Assembly: GCF_031082405.1 (NCBI RefSeq)
Contig: NZ_JAVHJU010000069.1
Coordinates: 248,001 to 312,000 of the forward strand
Length of the DNA: 64,000 bases
Reading direction: 5' to 3'
Origin: Amycolatopsis sp. A133
Lineage (GTDB): Bacteria; Actinomycetota; Actinomycetes; Mycobacteriales; Pseudonocardiaceae
Positions within the stretch are counted from its first letter, which is position 1. Each line of letters starts with the position of its first letter. Below are positions 41,210 through 49,863 of the stretch, one piece after another. Position numbers and translations under genes: made by a program. The notes under the pieces are model-generated. The model had not been told where the DNA came from and made no database searches. It saw nothing but the letters and a program-made list of their open reading frames with translations.

Positions 41210-41425
41210 TCAACCCACGTCGTAGTAGGCACCCTGCAGGTACTCGTGCACTGCTTTTTCCGGCACCCGGAAGGACTTCCCGACCCTGACGGCGGGCAGC
41301 TCACCCGAGTGCACGAGACGGTAGACGGTCATCTTGGAGACCCGCATCAGCGTGGCCACTTCGGCGACCGTCAGGAACTGGACCTGCCCGACTGCGGGCA
41401 AATCCTCCTTTTTGTTCGGCGACAT
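41210..41425 (-). CDS. BldC/excisionase-like HTH DNA-binding protein (Rv0500A-like)
   Basis: A 71-residue protein: a short polar start (MSPNKKEDLPAVG) and a MerR-type HTH_17 domain (FLTVAEVATLMRVSKMTVYRLVHSGELPAVRVGKSFRV) ending in HEYLQGAYYDVG. It is paralogous in fold to BldC at 6.5 kb but differs in the wing (GKSFRV rather than GGHRRF). Starts may be ATG 41425 or GTG 41458 (with GGGGAAG upstream). Position between proC and bS22 is conserved with Rv0500A. Confidence 0.85.
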   Translation of the reverse strand: MSPNKKEDLPAVGQVQFLTVAEVATLMRVSKMTVYRLVHSGELPAVRVGKSFRVPEKAVHEYLQGAYYDVG

Positions 41426-41618
41426 GTTTACCGCGTCCTTCGACACGTGTCGCGCCACGAGGCTTCCCCACCTGTGGTATCGACACGCACGTGCTCTATC
41501 GAGAGTAGCGGGACTGGTGGGACTAATGCGACGCCTGTCACCGAGATGGGCTCCTACCAGCGCTAACGCACAAGCACCCGCGCGTGCAAGATCCCGGTGA
41601 TCGCCCTTTCCGGCGAAA

Positions 41619-42431
41619 TCAGTCTTCGTCGTGGGCCTTGCCGAGCTCCACCGAACGGTCTTTCGCGGCCTCGATGGCCGCCAGGAGCGCGGCGCGGACG
41701 CCGTGCTTCTCCAGTTCGCGGATGGCGTTGATGGTCGTCCCGGCGGGCGAGGTGACGGCTTCGCGCAGCAGCACGGGGTGCTCGTCCGACTCGGCGAGCA
41801 TCTTGGCCGCGCCGACGGCCGACTGGATGATCAGCTGCCCGGCCAGCGCCCGCGGCAGGCCGAGCAGGATTCCGGCGTCGATCATGGCCTCGACCAGGTA
41901 GAAGAAGTAGGCGGGCCCGGACCCGGACAGCGCCGTGACGGCGTCCTGCTGCCCTTCGGGCACCTCGACGACCCGCCCGACGTGCGAGAGCAGGTCCCGC
42001 ACCACGGCCAGGTGGTCCGCGGTGGCGTACCGGCCCGCGGAGATGGCGCTCATGGCCTCGTTGACCAGCATGGGCGTGTTCGGCATGACCCGCACGACGG
42101 GAACGCCCTCGGCGAGCCGCCGCTCGTAGAGCGAGGTGGGCAGCCCGGCGCAGAGGGAGACGACGAGCGAAGACGGCCCGAGCAGCGGCGCGAGCTCATC
42201 GAGCACGGGCTCGATGTCCTGCGGCTTCACGGCGACGACGAGGACGTCCGCCTGCTTCGCGGCCTCCTCGACCTCGACGCCGCGGATGCCGTAGCGGGAG
42301 GTGAGCTCCTCGACGCGCGCGGGGTACCGCTCGGTGAAGAGGAGATCGCCGGGTTCGTGGCCGCCGTGCAGCAGCCCCGAGAGCAACGCCTCGCCGATCT
42401 TGCCCGCACCCAGCACCGCGATGACCGTCAT
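41619..42431 (-). CDS. proC: ProC, pyrroline-5-carboxylate reductase
   Basis: A 270-residue NADPH-dependent enzyme for the last step of proline synthesis. Rossmann motif AVLGAGKIGEALLSGLL (about 5-21), VVAVKPQDIEPVLDEL (about 70), VRVMPNTPMLVNEAMSAIS (about 110-128), and the signature region LSGSGPAYFFYLVEAMIDAG (about 170). ATG 42431. No proB or proA is in the window. Confidence 0.94.
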   Translation of the reverse strand: MTVIAVLGAGKIGEALLSGLLHGGHEPGDLLFTERYPARVEELTSRYGIRGVEVEEAAKQADVLVVAVKPQDIEPVLDELAPLLGPSSLVVSLCAGLPTSLYERRLAEGVPVVRVMPNTPMLVNEAMSAISAGRYATADHLAVVRDLLSHVGRVVEVPEGQQDAVTALSGSGPAYFFYLVEAMIDAGILLGLPRALAGQLIIQSAVGAAKMLAESDEHPVLLREAVTSPAGTTINAIRELEKHGVRAALLAAIEAAKDRSVELGKAHDED

Positions 42432-42444
42432 GGAGGCAAGCGTG

Positions 42445-42930
42445 CCAAATGCCGTTCAGGGGTCCGGTGCCGGGGCGAGGCCGGGCTGCGGGGCCTGGGA
42501 CAGCGTGGCGCGGATCAGCCGCACCGCGCCGGTGCCGGCCCCAGTCGGCCGGGCGGGCCCGCAACCCGGGCGGGCCAGCCGCGGCTCGGCGGGCAAGCGG
42601 CGGCCCCGCAACGCGGGCGGCCCCGCAACGCGGGCGGCCCGGCAACCCGGGCGGGCCCGCAACCCGCCGGCCCAGCCGGGCGGGCGGGCCAGCCGGGCGG
42701 GCGGGCCAGCCGGGCGGGCCCGCAACCCGGGCAGGCCGGCCAGCCGCGGCTCGGCGCACAAGCGACGGCACCCCAACGCGGGCGGCCCGGCAACCCGGGC
42801 GGGCCAGCAACCCGGGCGGGCCGGCCGGCCGCGGTTCGGCGCGCAAGCGACCAGCCCCTGCCCAGCCCACCGCGCCGGGGCCGCACACCCCACCCGCGTT
42901 CAGCCGGGGCCTGCCCACCCGACCGCTCCC
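42445..42930. repeat. GC-rich degenerate tandem repeat array between proC and a thioesterase gene
   Basis: No supported gene in this stretch of about 500 bp. From about 42530 to 42870 it consists of irregular repeats around GGCCNGCAACCCGGGCGG. A larger unit, CCGCGG(C/T)TCGGCGNNCAAGCG, recurs near 42580, 42743 and 42829. All six frames stay open through the repeats because of composition, giving Pro/Gly/Ala/Arg pseudo-proteins. It may form strong secondary structure; function unknown. Confidence 0.75.
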
Positions 42931-42940
42931 AACCCCGCCC

Positions 42941-43768
42941 TCAGCCGCCCGGTGCCGGGGCCAGCCCCAGCTGCCGGGCCTGGCACACGAGCCTCCCCTG
43001 GGCGTCGATCACCGTGGCGTCGGAGTCGAACCACGACTCGTGCACCGACCTGGACTCCACGATCACCCGCAGCCAGCCCGGCGCCGGGCGCGTCCGCAGC
43101 AGGGCCGTCAGCTGGACCGTCGGGGCCCAGCCGATGCGCCCCAGGTTCATCACCACCGGCGGGTTCACGTCCGATGCCAGCAGCGTGAAGTACGGGTCGG
43201 CCATGCCGTGCCGCGGCCGGACCCACAGCCGGATCCGGGGCGGCTCGCCCGTGCGGCCGGACAGGTAGCCCGCCGTCGCCGGGTCCAGGCGGACTTCGCA
43301 GCCCTTGGCCAGGTTGAACGGGCCCTCCGTGCTCTCGGCCAGCGCGAGCGCCCCGGGCGGGGGCTCGGCGGGCATCGACGGCAGGTCGGTCCACTCCGGG
43401 CGCCGCATCGGGAGCCGTCCCGTCGTCACCCTGGCCTCGACGCAGCTGCGGCCGCGCTGCTCGAGCCGGACCTCGACGACCGTCGCGCGGCGGCCCACCT
43501 TGCGGACGTCCGTGCGCAGCAGCACCGGGCCGAGCGCGGGCGGGTGCAGGAACTCCGCGCTGACGACGAGGGGCTCCGCGGGCGGCTCACCTCGCTCGTG
43601 CAGCGCGGAGATCGCCGCCTTGGCCAGCAGGGCGAGCAGGAAACCCCCGTGCGGGTGCGAGCCGATGGCCCACTCCGCACGCAGCACCGCGGTGAAGGTG
43701 CCGTCCCCCAGCGACCGCGCCGCACTCGCCGTGTCGAAGGACACGGCGGTGCCGTCCATTGCGCTCAC
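42941..43768 (-). CDS. thioesterase-superfamily protein (acyl-CoA thioesterase-like)
   Basis: A 275-residue double hot-dog protein of the TesB-like type: first hot-dog with WAIGSHPHGGFLLALLAKAA (about 34-53), and a second with GWAPTVQLTALLRTRPAPGWLRV (about 210-232) and a VIDAQGRLVCQARQLGLAP ending. It resembles Rv0499. Likely hydrolyses acyl-CoA, but the substrate is unknown. ATG 43768. It stands alone between the repeat array and the isomerase-like gene. Confidence 0.82.
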   Translation of the reverse strand: MSAMDGTAVSFDTASAARSLGDGTFTAVLRAEWAIGSHPHGGFLLALLAKAAISALHERGEPPAEPLVVSAEFLHPPALGPVLLRTDVRKVGRRATVVEVRLEQRGRSCVEARVTTGRLPMRRPEWTDLPSMPAEPPPGALALAESTEGPFNLAKGCEVRLDPATAGYLSGRTGEPPRIRLWVRPRHGMADPYFTLLASDVNPPVVMNLGRIGWAPTVQLTALLRTRPAPGWLRVIVESRSVHESWFDSDATVIDAQGRLVCQARQLGLAPAPGG

Positions 43769-43902
43769 GAACGGTCCGCGCCATTTCGGGAATCCGGGTA
43801 GGTGACGAGCAACGAGAGCGACGGGTTCACGGTCCGAACTTTACGGGTTGGACCGGCGGAAATGCACTCGGGCGCAGTGGTGTCCTGCCGGAACGTGCGC
43901 GA

Positions 43903-44715
43903 TTATTGCCCCAGGTGGAACCGCGCGAACAACAGCGCCTCGGCCAGATCGCGGACCCGCTCGGCCGCGGTGACGGCGTGCCGGGTGTTGATCTCCAGCA
44001 CGATCTGGCCGGCGAAACCGTTGCTGACCAGCTTCTCCAGCAGTTCGGCGCAGGGCTGGCCGCCGCGCCCCGGTACCAGGTGTTCGTCCTTCGGGACGCC
44101 GGTGCCGTCGGCCAGGTGGACGTGCGTGAGGCCCTCCCCCATCCGCTGCGCCAGCGCCAGCGCGTCCATCTCGGCGGCCGCTGTGTGGGACAGGTCGAGC
44201 GTGTAGTGCCGGAACCCGACGTCCGTCGGATCGATCGACGGCCGGAACGCGGACACGCGGGAATTCCGGGAACCGCCGGGCGGCCGGACCTTGAACATGT
44301 TTTCCACGGCGATTTCGATCCCGCTCGACTCTTCGAGTTCCGCGACCAGATCACCGAACGCGTCGCCGTACCGGCGCTGCCAGCGGAACGGCGGGTGCAC
44401 CACCACCGTGCGCGCACCGAGCTCGACCGCGGCGTCGACGGACATCCGCAGCCGCACGACCGGATCCGGCGACCAGATCCGCTGGGTGATCAGCAGCGAC
44501 GGCGAGTGCACCGACAGCACGGGCACCCCGGTGCGCCGCGACCACCGCCGCAGCGCCGTGACGTCCTGGCTGACCGGGTCGGCCCAGACCATCACCTCGA
44601 CGCCGTCGTAGCCGAGCTCGGCGGCCAGCTCGAAGGCCGTCCCGGCCTTGAGGGGCCACACGGACGCCGTGCTGAGTCCGACGGGGACCGGCTGCTCGTC
44701 TGTCACGCGCGCCAT
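43903..44715 (-). CDS. sugar phosphate isomerase/epimerase-family protein (Rv0498-like)
   Basis: A 270-residue AP-endonuclease-2-type TIM barrel. Metal-ligand candidates appear in order: VHSPSL (His about 73), VVHPPFRW (His about 106), AVENMFKV (Glu about 140), LDLSHTAA (Asp/His about 178), HVHLADG, and LEINTRH near the end. Function in mycobacteria is unknown. The start may be ATG 44715 or GTG 44706. It follows the proline-rich membrane protein gene by 79 bp on the same strand. Confidence 0.82.
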   Translation of the reverse strand: MARVTDEQPVPVGLSTASVWPLKAGTAFELAAELGYDGVEVMVWADPVSQDVTALRRWSRRTGVPVLSVHSPSLLITQRIWSPDPVVRLRMSVDAAVELGARTVVVHPPFRWQRRYGDAFGDLVAELEESSGIEIAVENMFKVRPPGGSRNSRVSAFRPSIDPTDVGFRHYTLDLSHTAAAEMDALALAQRMGEGLTHVHLADGTGVPKDEHLVPGRGGQPCAELLEKLVSNGFAGQIVLEINTRHAVTAAERVRDLAEALLFARFHLGQ

Positions 44716-44794
44716 CCTGCCTCGCCCGCGGTGGGTGGGCAGTGCCGCCGGGCCGCCAACGGGACGCGGATCACCGCGCCCCACGACCGCAGTG

Positions 44795-46471
44795 TCAGCG
44801 GCCGACCAGCAGCAGCGCGGCCGGCGAGACCGTCACCACCAGGCCCACCAGCACCGCCAGGACGGTCGTCTGCAGGTCCTCGGCGCGGCGGATCTTCCGC
44901 ACGATCCAGACCAGCGCGACGACCACCAGCAGCGCCGCGATCAGCGCGGCGGCGGGGATGTTCACCCACAGCCAGTTGAAGCCGAGCCAGACGGCGGCCC
45001 CGCCGACGACGCCCATCGCGAGCTGGCCGGCCAGCGCCAGCCACTGCTTGCCGGGCGAGACCGCGGGCTCCGCCGCCGCGGCCGGCTCCGGCGCGTCGTC
45101 GTACTCGTCGTCTTCGTAGCCTTCGCCCTGCTCGTAGGCGTAGTCGTCCTGCTCGAAGTCCGGGCCGTCCGCCGGGTAGTCGTCGGTGAACTCGCGCTCG
45201 TAGGGCTCGAGGTCGTCCGGGATCGGTGCTCGCGAAGCCCGGTCGCCGGGCGCGAACGGCATCGGCGGCGGGTACGCGCCGGTCGGCGGGCCCGCCTCGT
45301 AGGCGGCCTGGTAGCCGCTGCTCTCCGGGGCGAAGCCGTCGGGCTCGAAGTCGTCCTCGGGGTAGCCGTCGTCCGGGGTGTCGGTGGGCACCGCCGGCAT
45401 GACGCCGATCTCGGTGTCCTCCATCTGCTCCTTCTGCCGCCGCTTGCGCCAGTTGGCCAGGCCCGCGGGCGAGGACGGCTCCGGCTCGGGCTTCTTGCCC
45501 TTCGACGGCCCGGGCGGGATCGGCGGGGCGGGTGGCTCGTCGTCGGGGACCGCCGAGAACTGCTCGGTGTAGTCCTCGCGCTTCGGCTCCGGACGGCGCG
45601 CCGGAGCGCGGCGCGGGCGGCCGGGCGCGCCGGGCGGCGGCGCGAACGAGCCGGGGGGCGGCACGTCGATGTCGGCGTCCGGGCTGCCGTTGAGGCCGTC
45701 CAGCCGGGCCGACAGCGGCCCGGCGGGCGGCGGCGGGACCGGCAGCTGCTGAGACGGCTGAGGCGGCACCGGCAACTGCTGCGACGGCTGCGGCGGGCCG
45801 GGACGGCGCCGGACCGGCGGGACGGCCGAGCGGGTCTCCTCGGCCGCCGGCGGCGGGACCGGCAACTGCTGCGACGGCTGGGGCGGCACCGGCAGCTGCT
45901 GGGACGGCTGAGGCGGCACCGGCAGCTGCTGGGACGGCTGCGGCGGGGGCTGACGGCGCGGCGTGGCGCGCGGGGGCACCGGCAGCGGCGCCGAGTCCTG
46001 CGGGCGCGCGAACTTCCCCGACTCCTGCGGCGGCCGGCCGAACTGGCCGGGCTCCGGCGGGACCGGGCGGGCGTACTGGCCGGACTCGGCGCCACCGGGG
46101 GCGGGCCGCGCCGGGGGCGGCGGCACCGGCCGGGGCAGCGGCTGGGAGTCCTGCGGGACCGCGCGGGGCGCGGGCGGCGGCGGGGACGGCGGCTCGGCGC
46201 GGCGCCGTCCGGCGGGTCGCGCGGGGGGTGCCGGCGGGGGCGGGCCCTCGGCGGCCACCCGGTCGATGATCGCCTGCGGGCCGGTGTCGCTCACGCCCGG
46301 CCGCCGGTGCGAGCCGGTCGCGCTGGGAGGGGCCTCGGGGGTGGCGGGTTCGTCGTCGTCGTCGGCCGCGCGCCGCCGGCGGCGACGTCCGCCGTCGACC
46401 TGGGCGCCGTGCTGGGCGAGCAGCTCAGCCACGGTCTTCTGCGGCTGGTCGCCTCCGGTCTGGTCCGTCAT
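44795..46471 (-). CDS. proline-rich membrane protein (Rv0497-like) with PQPSQQLPVP repeats
   Basis: A 558-residue protein: an ordered start (KTVAELLAQHGAQVDGGRRRRRR), a long disordered Pro-rich centre with at least five PQPSQQLPVP repeats in two blocks, an acidic region with DDYAYEQGEGYEDDEYDDAPEP, and two C-terminal helices (about 480-520 and 535-553). The N-terminal helix-plus-Arg patch is typical of Rv0497-like proteins next to Ppx1. Repeat number could vary between strains. Function unknown, perhaps envelope or division related. ATG 46471. Confidence 0.8.
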   Translation of the reverse strand: MTDQTGGDQPQKTVAELLAQHGAQVDGGRRRRRRAADDDDEPATPEAPPSATGSHRRPGVSDTGPQAIIDRVAAEGPPPPAPPARPAGRRRAEPPSPPPPAPRAVPQDSQPLPRPVPPPPARPAPGGAESGQYARPVPPEPGQFGRPPQESGKFARPQDSAPLPVPPRATPRRQPPPQPSQQLPVPPQPSQQLPVPPQPSQQLPVPPPAAEETRSAVPPVRRRPGPPQPSQQLPVPPQPSQQLPVPPPPAGPLSARLDGLNGSPDADIDVPPPGSFAPPPGAPGRPRRAPARRPEPKREDYTEQFSAVPDDEPPAPPIPPGPSKGKKPEPEPSSPAGLANWRKRRQKEQMEDTEIGVMPAVPTDTPDDGYPEDDFEPDGFAPESSGYQAAYEAGPPTGAYPPPMPFAPGDRASRAPIPDDLEPYEREFTDDYPADGPDFEQDDYAYEQGEGYEDDEYDDAPEPAAAAEPAVSPGKQWLALAGQLAMGVVGGAAVWLGFNWLWVNIPAAALIAALLVVVALVWIVRKIRRAEDLQTTVLAVLVGLVVTVSPAALLLVGR

Positions 46472-46628
46472 ACCTGGTGATCCCCTGCGCGCTCCGGGTC
46501 CTCGGCACCTCGCGAAGTGGCGCCCGACGGCAGTTCGGTGGCGCAGCGCGCGCTGTACGCCGTCCTCTGGATGTCCGTCACCTGTCCACCGTGCCCGTCC
46601 TCTGCGTGCGAAGTCCAGCCGTGTGCTT

Positions 46629-47612
46629 TCACCGGTCCTCCTGTGCGCCGAAGCGCCCCACGAGGGCGGCTCCAGTCTCATCCGCGCCGTTGGAATGGTC
46701 CAGCCGCCGCAGGATGACACCCTCTCGCAGAGCCCACGGGCAGATCTCGAGTTCCGGTACCCCGAGCGCCCGCATCGTGGCCTGCGCGACGAGCGCACCC
46801 GCCACCAGCTGGTGCGACCGGCTCGAGCTGACGCCCTCGAGCTGGGCGAGATCGGCCGACGGCATCCGCGAAATGAAGGCCAGGAGCTGGCGCAATGCGG
46901 TGTCCGTGAGCGTACGTCGCACGTGCGGGCCCGCCGCCGAGGGGGCGGCGCCGGTCAGCCGGGCCAGCGAGCGGAACGTCTTCGACGTCGCCACGACCCG
47001 ATCGGGTTCACCCCATTTGGTGACCTTGCGCGCGAGGTCGGTGAGCTGGTCGTCCAGCCACGCCGACGTCGCGACGAGCTCCGAGCGCGTCGGCGGGTCG
47101 TGCCGGAAGCGGGTCCGCGTGGTGCGGCCGGCGCCCAGCGGCAGGGATTCGGCCAGCACCGGCTCCTCGTCGCGGCCCATCGCGACCTCGAGGGAGCCGC
47201 CGCCGATGTCGAGCACCAGCAGCTGCCCGGCCGACCAGCCGTACCAGCGGCGGACGGCGAGGAACGTGAGCCTCGCTTCGTCGGTGCCCGAAAGGACCTG
47301 CAGTTCGACGCCGGTCTTGTCGGCCACGCGGGCCAGGACTTTGGCGGAGTTCTTCGCTTCGCGGACGGCGGACGTGGCGAAGGCCATCAGCTCTTCGCAG
47401 CCGAGCCGGGCGGCGGCTTCCTTCGCGGATTCGACCGCGGTCACCAGCTCGTCGGCGCCGGCCTTGGAGAGCTCGCCGCCGGGGGTGATCTGCTCGGCCA
47501 GCCGGAGCACGGACTTCTCCGAATGCATCGGCGTCGGGTGGGCGCCACGGTGGGCGTCGACCACGAGCAGGTGGACGGTGTTGGAACCGACGTCGAGTAC
47601 CCCTAGGCGCAC
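46629..47612 (-). CDS. Ppx/GppA-family exopolyphosphatase
   Basis: A 327-residue sugar-kinase/HSP70-fold phosphatase: VLDVGSNTVHLLVVDA (phosphate loop, about 5-20), catalytic Glu in FATSAVREAKNS (about 108), and LVLDIGGGSLEVA (about 140). It is a short single-domain Ppx like Rv0496 (Ppx1), which degrades short-chain polyphosphate. Gene position beside senX3-regX3 matches mycobacteria and fits phosphate metabolism. GTG 47612 lacks a clear Shine-Dalgarno. Confidence 0.9.
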   Translation of the reverse strand: MRLGVLDVGSNTVHLLVVDAHRGAHPTPMHSEKSVLRLAEQITPGGELSKAGADELVTAVESAKEAAARLGCEELMAFATSAVREAKNSAKVLARVADKTGVELQVLSGTDEARLTFLAVRRWYGWSAGQLLVLDIGGGSLEVAMGRDEEPVLAESLPLGAGRTTRTRFRHDPPTRSELVATSAWLDDQLTDLARKVTKWGEPDRVVATSKTFRSLARLTGAAPSAAGPHVRRTLTDTALRQLLAFISRMPSADLAQLEGVSSSRSHQLVAGALVAQATMRALGVPELEICPWALREGVILRRLDHSNGADETGAALVGRFGAQEDR

Positions 47613-47683
47613 GGGGGTCCAGCGTACCGGCCCCAGCGCCAGGTCTCGAACATGTAACCAACAACACTCGGTCCGGCCAAGAC

Positions 47684-47784
47684 GCACTTTCACGTGAAAG
47701 CGCACCGGGGAGGCAACCTCCGGATCACTTTCACGTGAAAGTGATCCGGAGAAGTCGCCTCCGGATAGCTTTCACGTGAAAGCT
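47684..47784. repeat. three TTTCACGTGAAA palindromes with 41-bp period, intergenic
   Basis: Copies at 47684-47703 (one mismatch), 47720-47749 (perfect 30-bp palindrome) and 47767-47784 (perfect 18 bp, imperfect flanks). Centres are 41 bp apart in both intervals. They lie between the regX3 stop (47791) and the ppx start. Same core as the in-gene pairs at 16.1 and 29.9 kb. Confidence 0.9.
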
Positions 47785-47790
47785 CCGGTT

Positions 47791-48480
47791 TTACGTCTCG
47801 AACTTGTAGCCGAGGCCGCGGACTGTGACCAGGTGGCGGGGTGAGCCCGGGTCCGGTTCGATCTTCGAACGGAGCCGCTTCACGTGGACGTCCAGCGTCT
47901 TCGTGTCGCCGACGTAGTCCGCGCCCCACACCCGGTCGATGAGCTGCCCGCGCGTCAGCACCCGGCCGACGTTGCGGAGCAGGTACTCGAGCAGGTCGAA
48001 CTCCTTGAGCGGCAGCGACACCTCGGCGCCGTCGACGGTCACCACGTGCCGCTCGACGTCCATCCGCACCGGACCGGCCGACAGCACCAGCGGGGCCAGC
48101 TCGCCGTCCGAGCCGGGCTCGCCGCCGCGGCGCAGCACCGCCCGCACCCGCGCGATGAGCTCGCGGGCCGAGTACGGCTTGGTGACGTAGTCGTCCGCGC
48201 CCAGCTCCAGGCCCACGACCTTGTCGATCTCGCTGTCGCGCGCGGTCACCATGATGACCGGCACGGCCGAGCGCTGGCGCAGCTGCTTGCAGACGTCGGT
48301 GCCGCTCATGCCGGGCAGCATGAGGTCGAGCAGCACGATGTCGGCGCCGTTGCGGTCGAACTCCTCCAGCGCGGCCTGGCCCGTGACGGCGACGGCCGCG
48401 GTGAACCCTTCCTTGCGCAGCAGGAAGGCGAGGGGGTCGGCGAACGACTCCTCGTCCTCGACGATGAGAACCCTGGTCAC
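47791..48480 (-). CDS. regX3: RegX3-like OmpR-family response regulator
   Basis: A 229-residue regulator: receiver (about 1-118) with EDEES, phosphoacceptor Asp in IVLLDLMLPG (about D52), and Lys in VTKPYSAREL; C-terminal OmpR winged HTH with LKEFDLLEYLLRNVGRVLTRGQLIDRVWG and DVHVKRLRSKIE. In actinobacteria SenX3-RegX3 (PhoR-PhoP in Streptomyces) controls phosphate-starvation genes. GTG 48480 overlaps the senX3 stop by 4 nt, unlike M. tuberculosis, where intergenic repeats separate them. Confidence 0.92.
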   Translation of the reverse strand: MTRVLIVEDEESFADPLAFLLRKEGFTAAVAVTGQAALEEFDRNGADIVLLDLMLPGMSGTDVCKQLRQRSAVPVIMVTARDSEIDKVVGLELGADDYVTKPYSARELIARVRAVLRRGGEPGSDGELAPLVLSAGPVRMDVERHVVTVDGAEVSLPLKEFDLLEYLLRNVGRVLTRGQLIDRVWGADYVGDTKTLDVHVKRLRSKIEPDPGSPRHLVTVRGLGYKFET

Positions 48481-49718
48481 AGGTTTCCTCCATGATCTGG
48501 GCTGTCCTGCCCGGTAACCACGAGCCTCTGGGTGCGCTCGGGGGTCTTCTCCTGCCGTGGTGCCGGCGAGGTCTTGGCCGCGCGCGCCGGCTCGGGGGCC
48601 GGTTCGGCGCTGACGTGCGCGGGGATGCGGAGGGTGAACGTCGACCCGGTGCCTGGCCGGCTCCACAGCCCGACCGAGCCACCGTGGTTGGCCGCGACGT
48701 GCTTGACGATCGCCAGGCCGAGGCCGGTGCCGCCGGTGGCGCGGGAGCGGGCCTTGTCGGCGCGGTAGAAGCGCTCGAACACGCGCTGCTGCTCGTCTTC
48801 GGCGATGCCGATGCCGCGGTCGGTGACGGCGATCTCGACCATCCCGTCGGCGAGCCGGCGCGAGATCGACACCGGGCTGCCCGCCGGCGAGTAGTTGACC
48901 GCGTTCTCCAGCAGGTTCGACAGCGCGGTGACCAGCAGCGTGCGGTCGCCCTCGACGAGCAGGCCGCTGGCCGCGTCGGTGGTGATGCTGATGTCGGCGG
49001 ACTCCGCCGAGAGCGTCGTGCGGCCGAGCGCCTCGCGGACGACCGCGTCGACCTCGACGACGTTGAGGTCGGGCAGCCGTTCGGCGCCCTGCAGCCGGGA
49101 CAGCGCGATCAGTTCGGTGACCAGCTGGCCGAGCCGGGTCGACTCGCGCAGGATCTTGCCGCCGAAGCGGCGGACCTCGGCGACGTCCTCGGCGGCGTCG
49201 AGCACGGCCTCGGTGAGCAGGGCGATCGCGCCGACCGGGGTCTTGAGCTCGTGGCTGACGTTGGCGACGAAGTCGCGGCGCACGGCCTCCAGCCGGATGG
49301 CTTCGGAGTGGTCGACGGCCTCGACGACGGTGAAGCCGTCGCCGAGGGGCCGGACCTGGCCGAGCACCGCCTCCGGCTGGCGGCCGCGCGCTTCGAGCGG
49401 GGAGAGGTCGATCTCCAGCGGCTCGTCGGTCTCGGCGACCTGTTCGGCGGCCTTGCGGGCCCGCGGGTCGGCCTGGTTGACCTTGACCAGGCCCAGCTCG
49501 TAGGCGCGCGGGTTGTGCAGCACCATGTCGCCGAACCGGTTGAGCACGACGACGCCGTTGTTGGCCGACCGGACCAGCCGATCGAGCAGTTCCGCGACGG
49601 TCGGACCCGGCGGCCGGGCTTCCTCCCGCCGGGTCCGCGCCCGCGCGACGAGGTAGCCGGCCACCGCACCGGCCACCAGTGCGCCGATGGCCAGTGCGAG
49701 TGAAACAGGCGTGGTCAC
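48477..49718 (-). CDS. senX3: SenX3-like sensor histidine kinase
   Basis: A 413-residue kinase: one N-terminal helix (about 5-25), a PAS-like domain (about 45-145, NNGVVVLNRFGDMVLHNPRA), HisKA with FVANVSHELKTPVGAI (His about 161), and HATPase_c with NLLENAVNYSP, DRGIGIAEDE and GGTGLGLAIVKHVAANHGG. A charged tail of about 45 residues follows. GTG 49718 lies 6 nt after a TACGAT -10 element, so translation is probably leaderless. It phosphorylates RegX3. Confidence 0.93.
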   Translation of the reverse strand: MTTPVSLALAIGALVAGAVAGYLVARARTRREEARPPGPTVAELLDRLVRSANNGVVVLNRFGDMVLHNPRAYELGLVKVNQADPRARKAAEQVAETDEPLEIDLSPLEARGRQPEAVLGQVRPLGDGFTVVEAVDHSEAIRLEAVRRDFVANVSHELKTPVGAIALLTEAVLDAAEDVAEVRRFGGKILRESTRLGQLVTELIALSRLQGAERLPDLNVVEVDAVVREALGRTTLSAESADISITTDAASGLLVEGDRTLLVTALSNLLENAVNYSPAGSPVSISRRLADGMVEIAVTDRGIGIAEDEQQRVFERFYRADKARSRATGGTGLGLAIVKHVAANHGGSVGLWSRPGTGSTFTLRIPAHVSAEPAPEPARAAKTSPAPRQEKTPERTQRLVVTGQDSPDHGGNL

Positions 49719-49724
49719 GGGCCG

Positions 49725-49730
49725 ATCGTA
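49725..49730 (-). promoter_or_regulatory. -10 element for leaderless senX3 transcript
   Basis: TACGAT on the minus strand, then 6 nt, then the GTG start at 49718. This is the standard distance for transcription beginning at the start codon. The -35 region is weak. Confidence 0.5.
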
Positions 49731-49812
49731 AGCTGTGATGTGGCCCTTCGGCCTAGCGTTGTCCGCCTTGTCGTGAGCACCGCGACACCTGAGGAGGACA
49801 TGTTCGCCGGGG

Positions 49813-49834
49813 TGTCAGCCCGCGTTCACCCGGC
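49813..49834 (+). promoter_or_regulatory. PHO-box-like direct repeat upstream of senX3-regX3
   Basis: Two adjacent 11-bp units, TGTCAGCCCGC and GTTCACCCGGC, match each other at 7 of 11 positions. The second has the GTTCACC core of actinobacterial PHO boxes. A partial inverted copy, CCGGGTGAAT, follows at 49855-49864. It lies about 95 bp upstream of senX3 and fits autoregulation by RegX3. Confidence 0.4.
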
Positions 49835-49863
49835 CGATTCCCGACCGAGACCTTCCGGGTGAA

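Noticed and set aside
42196..42918. Minus-strand Gly/Pro/Ala-rich frame in the repeat array
   Set aside because: Pseudo-collagen composition comes from the DNA repeats; no Shine-Dalgarno or domain and it overlaps proC.
41631..43268. Plus-strand frame of about 545 codons over proC and the repeat array
   Set aside because: Antisense to proC and then simple repeats; product is low-complexity.
47684..47784. Regular palindromes considered as a CRISPR array
   Set aside because: Only three self-palindromic copies with 11-21-bp gaps, no unique spacers of constant size, no cas genes.
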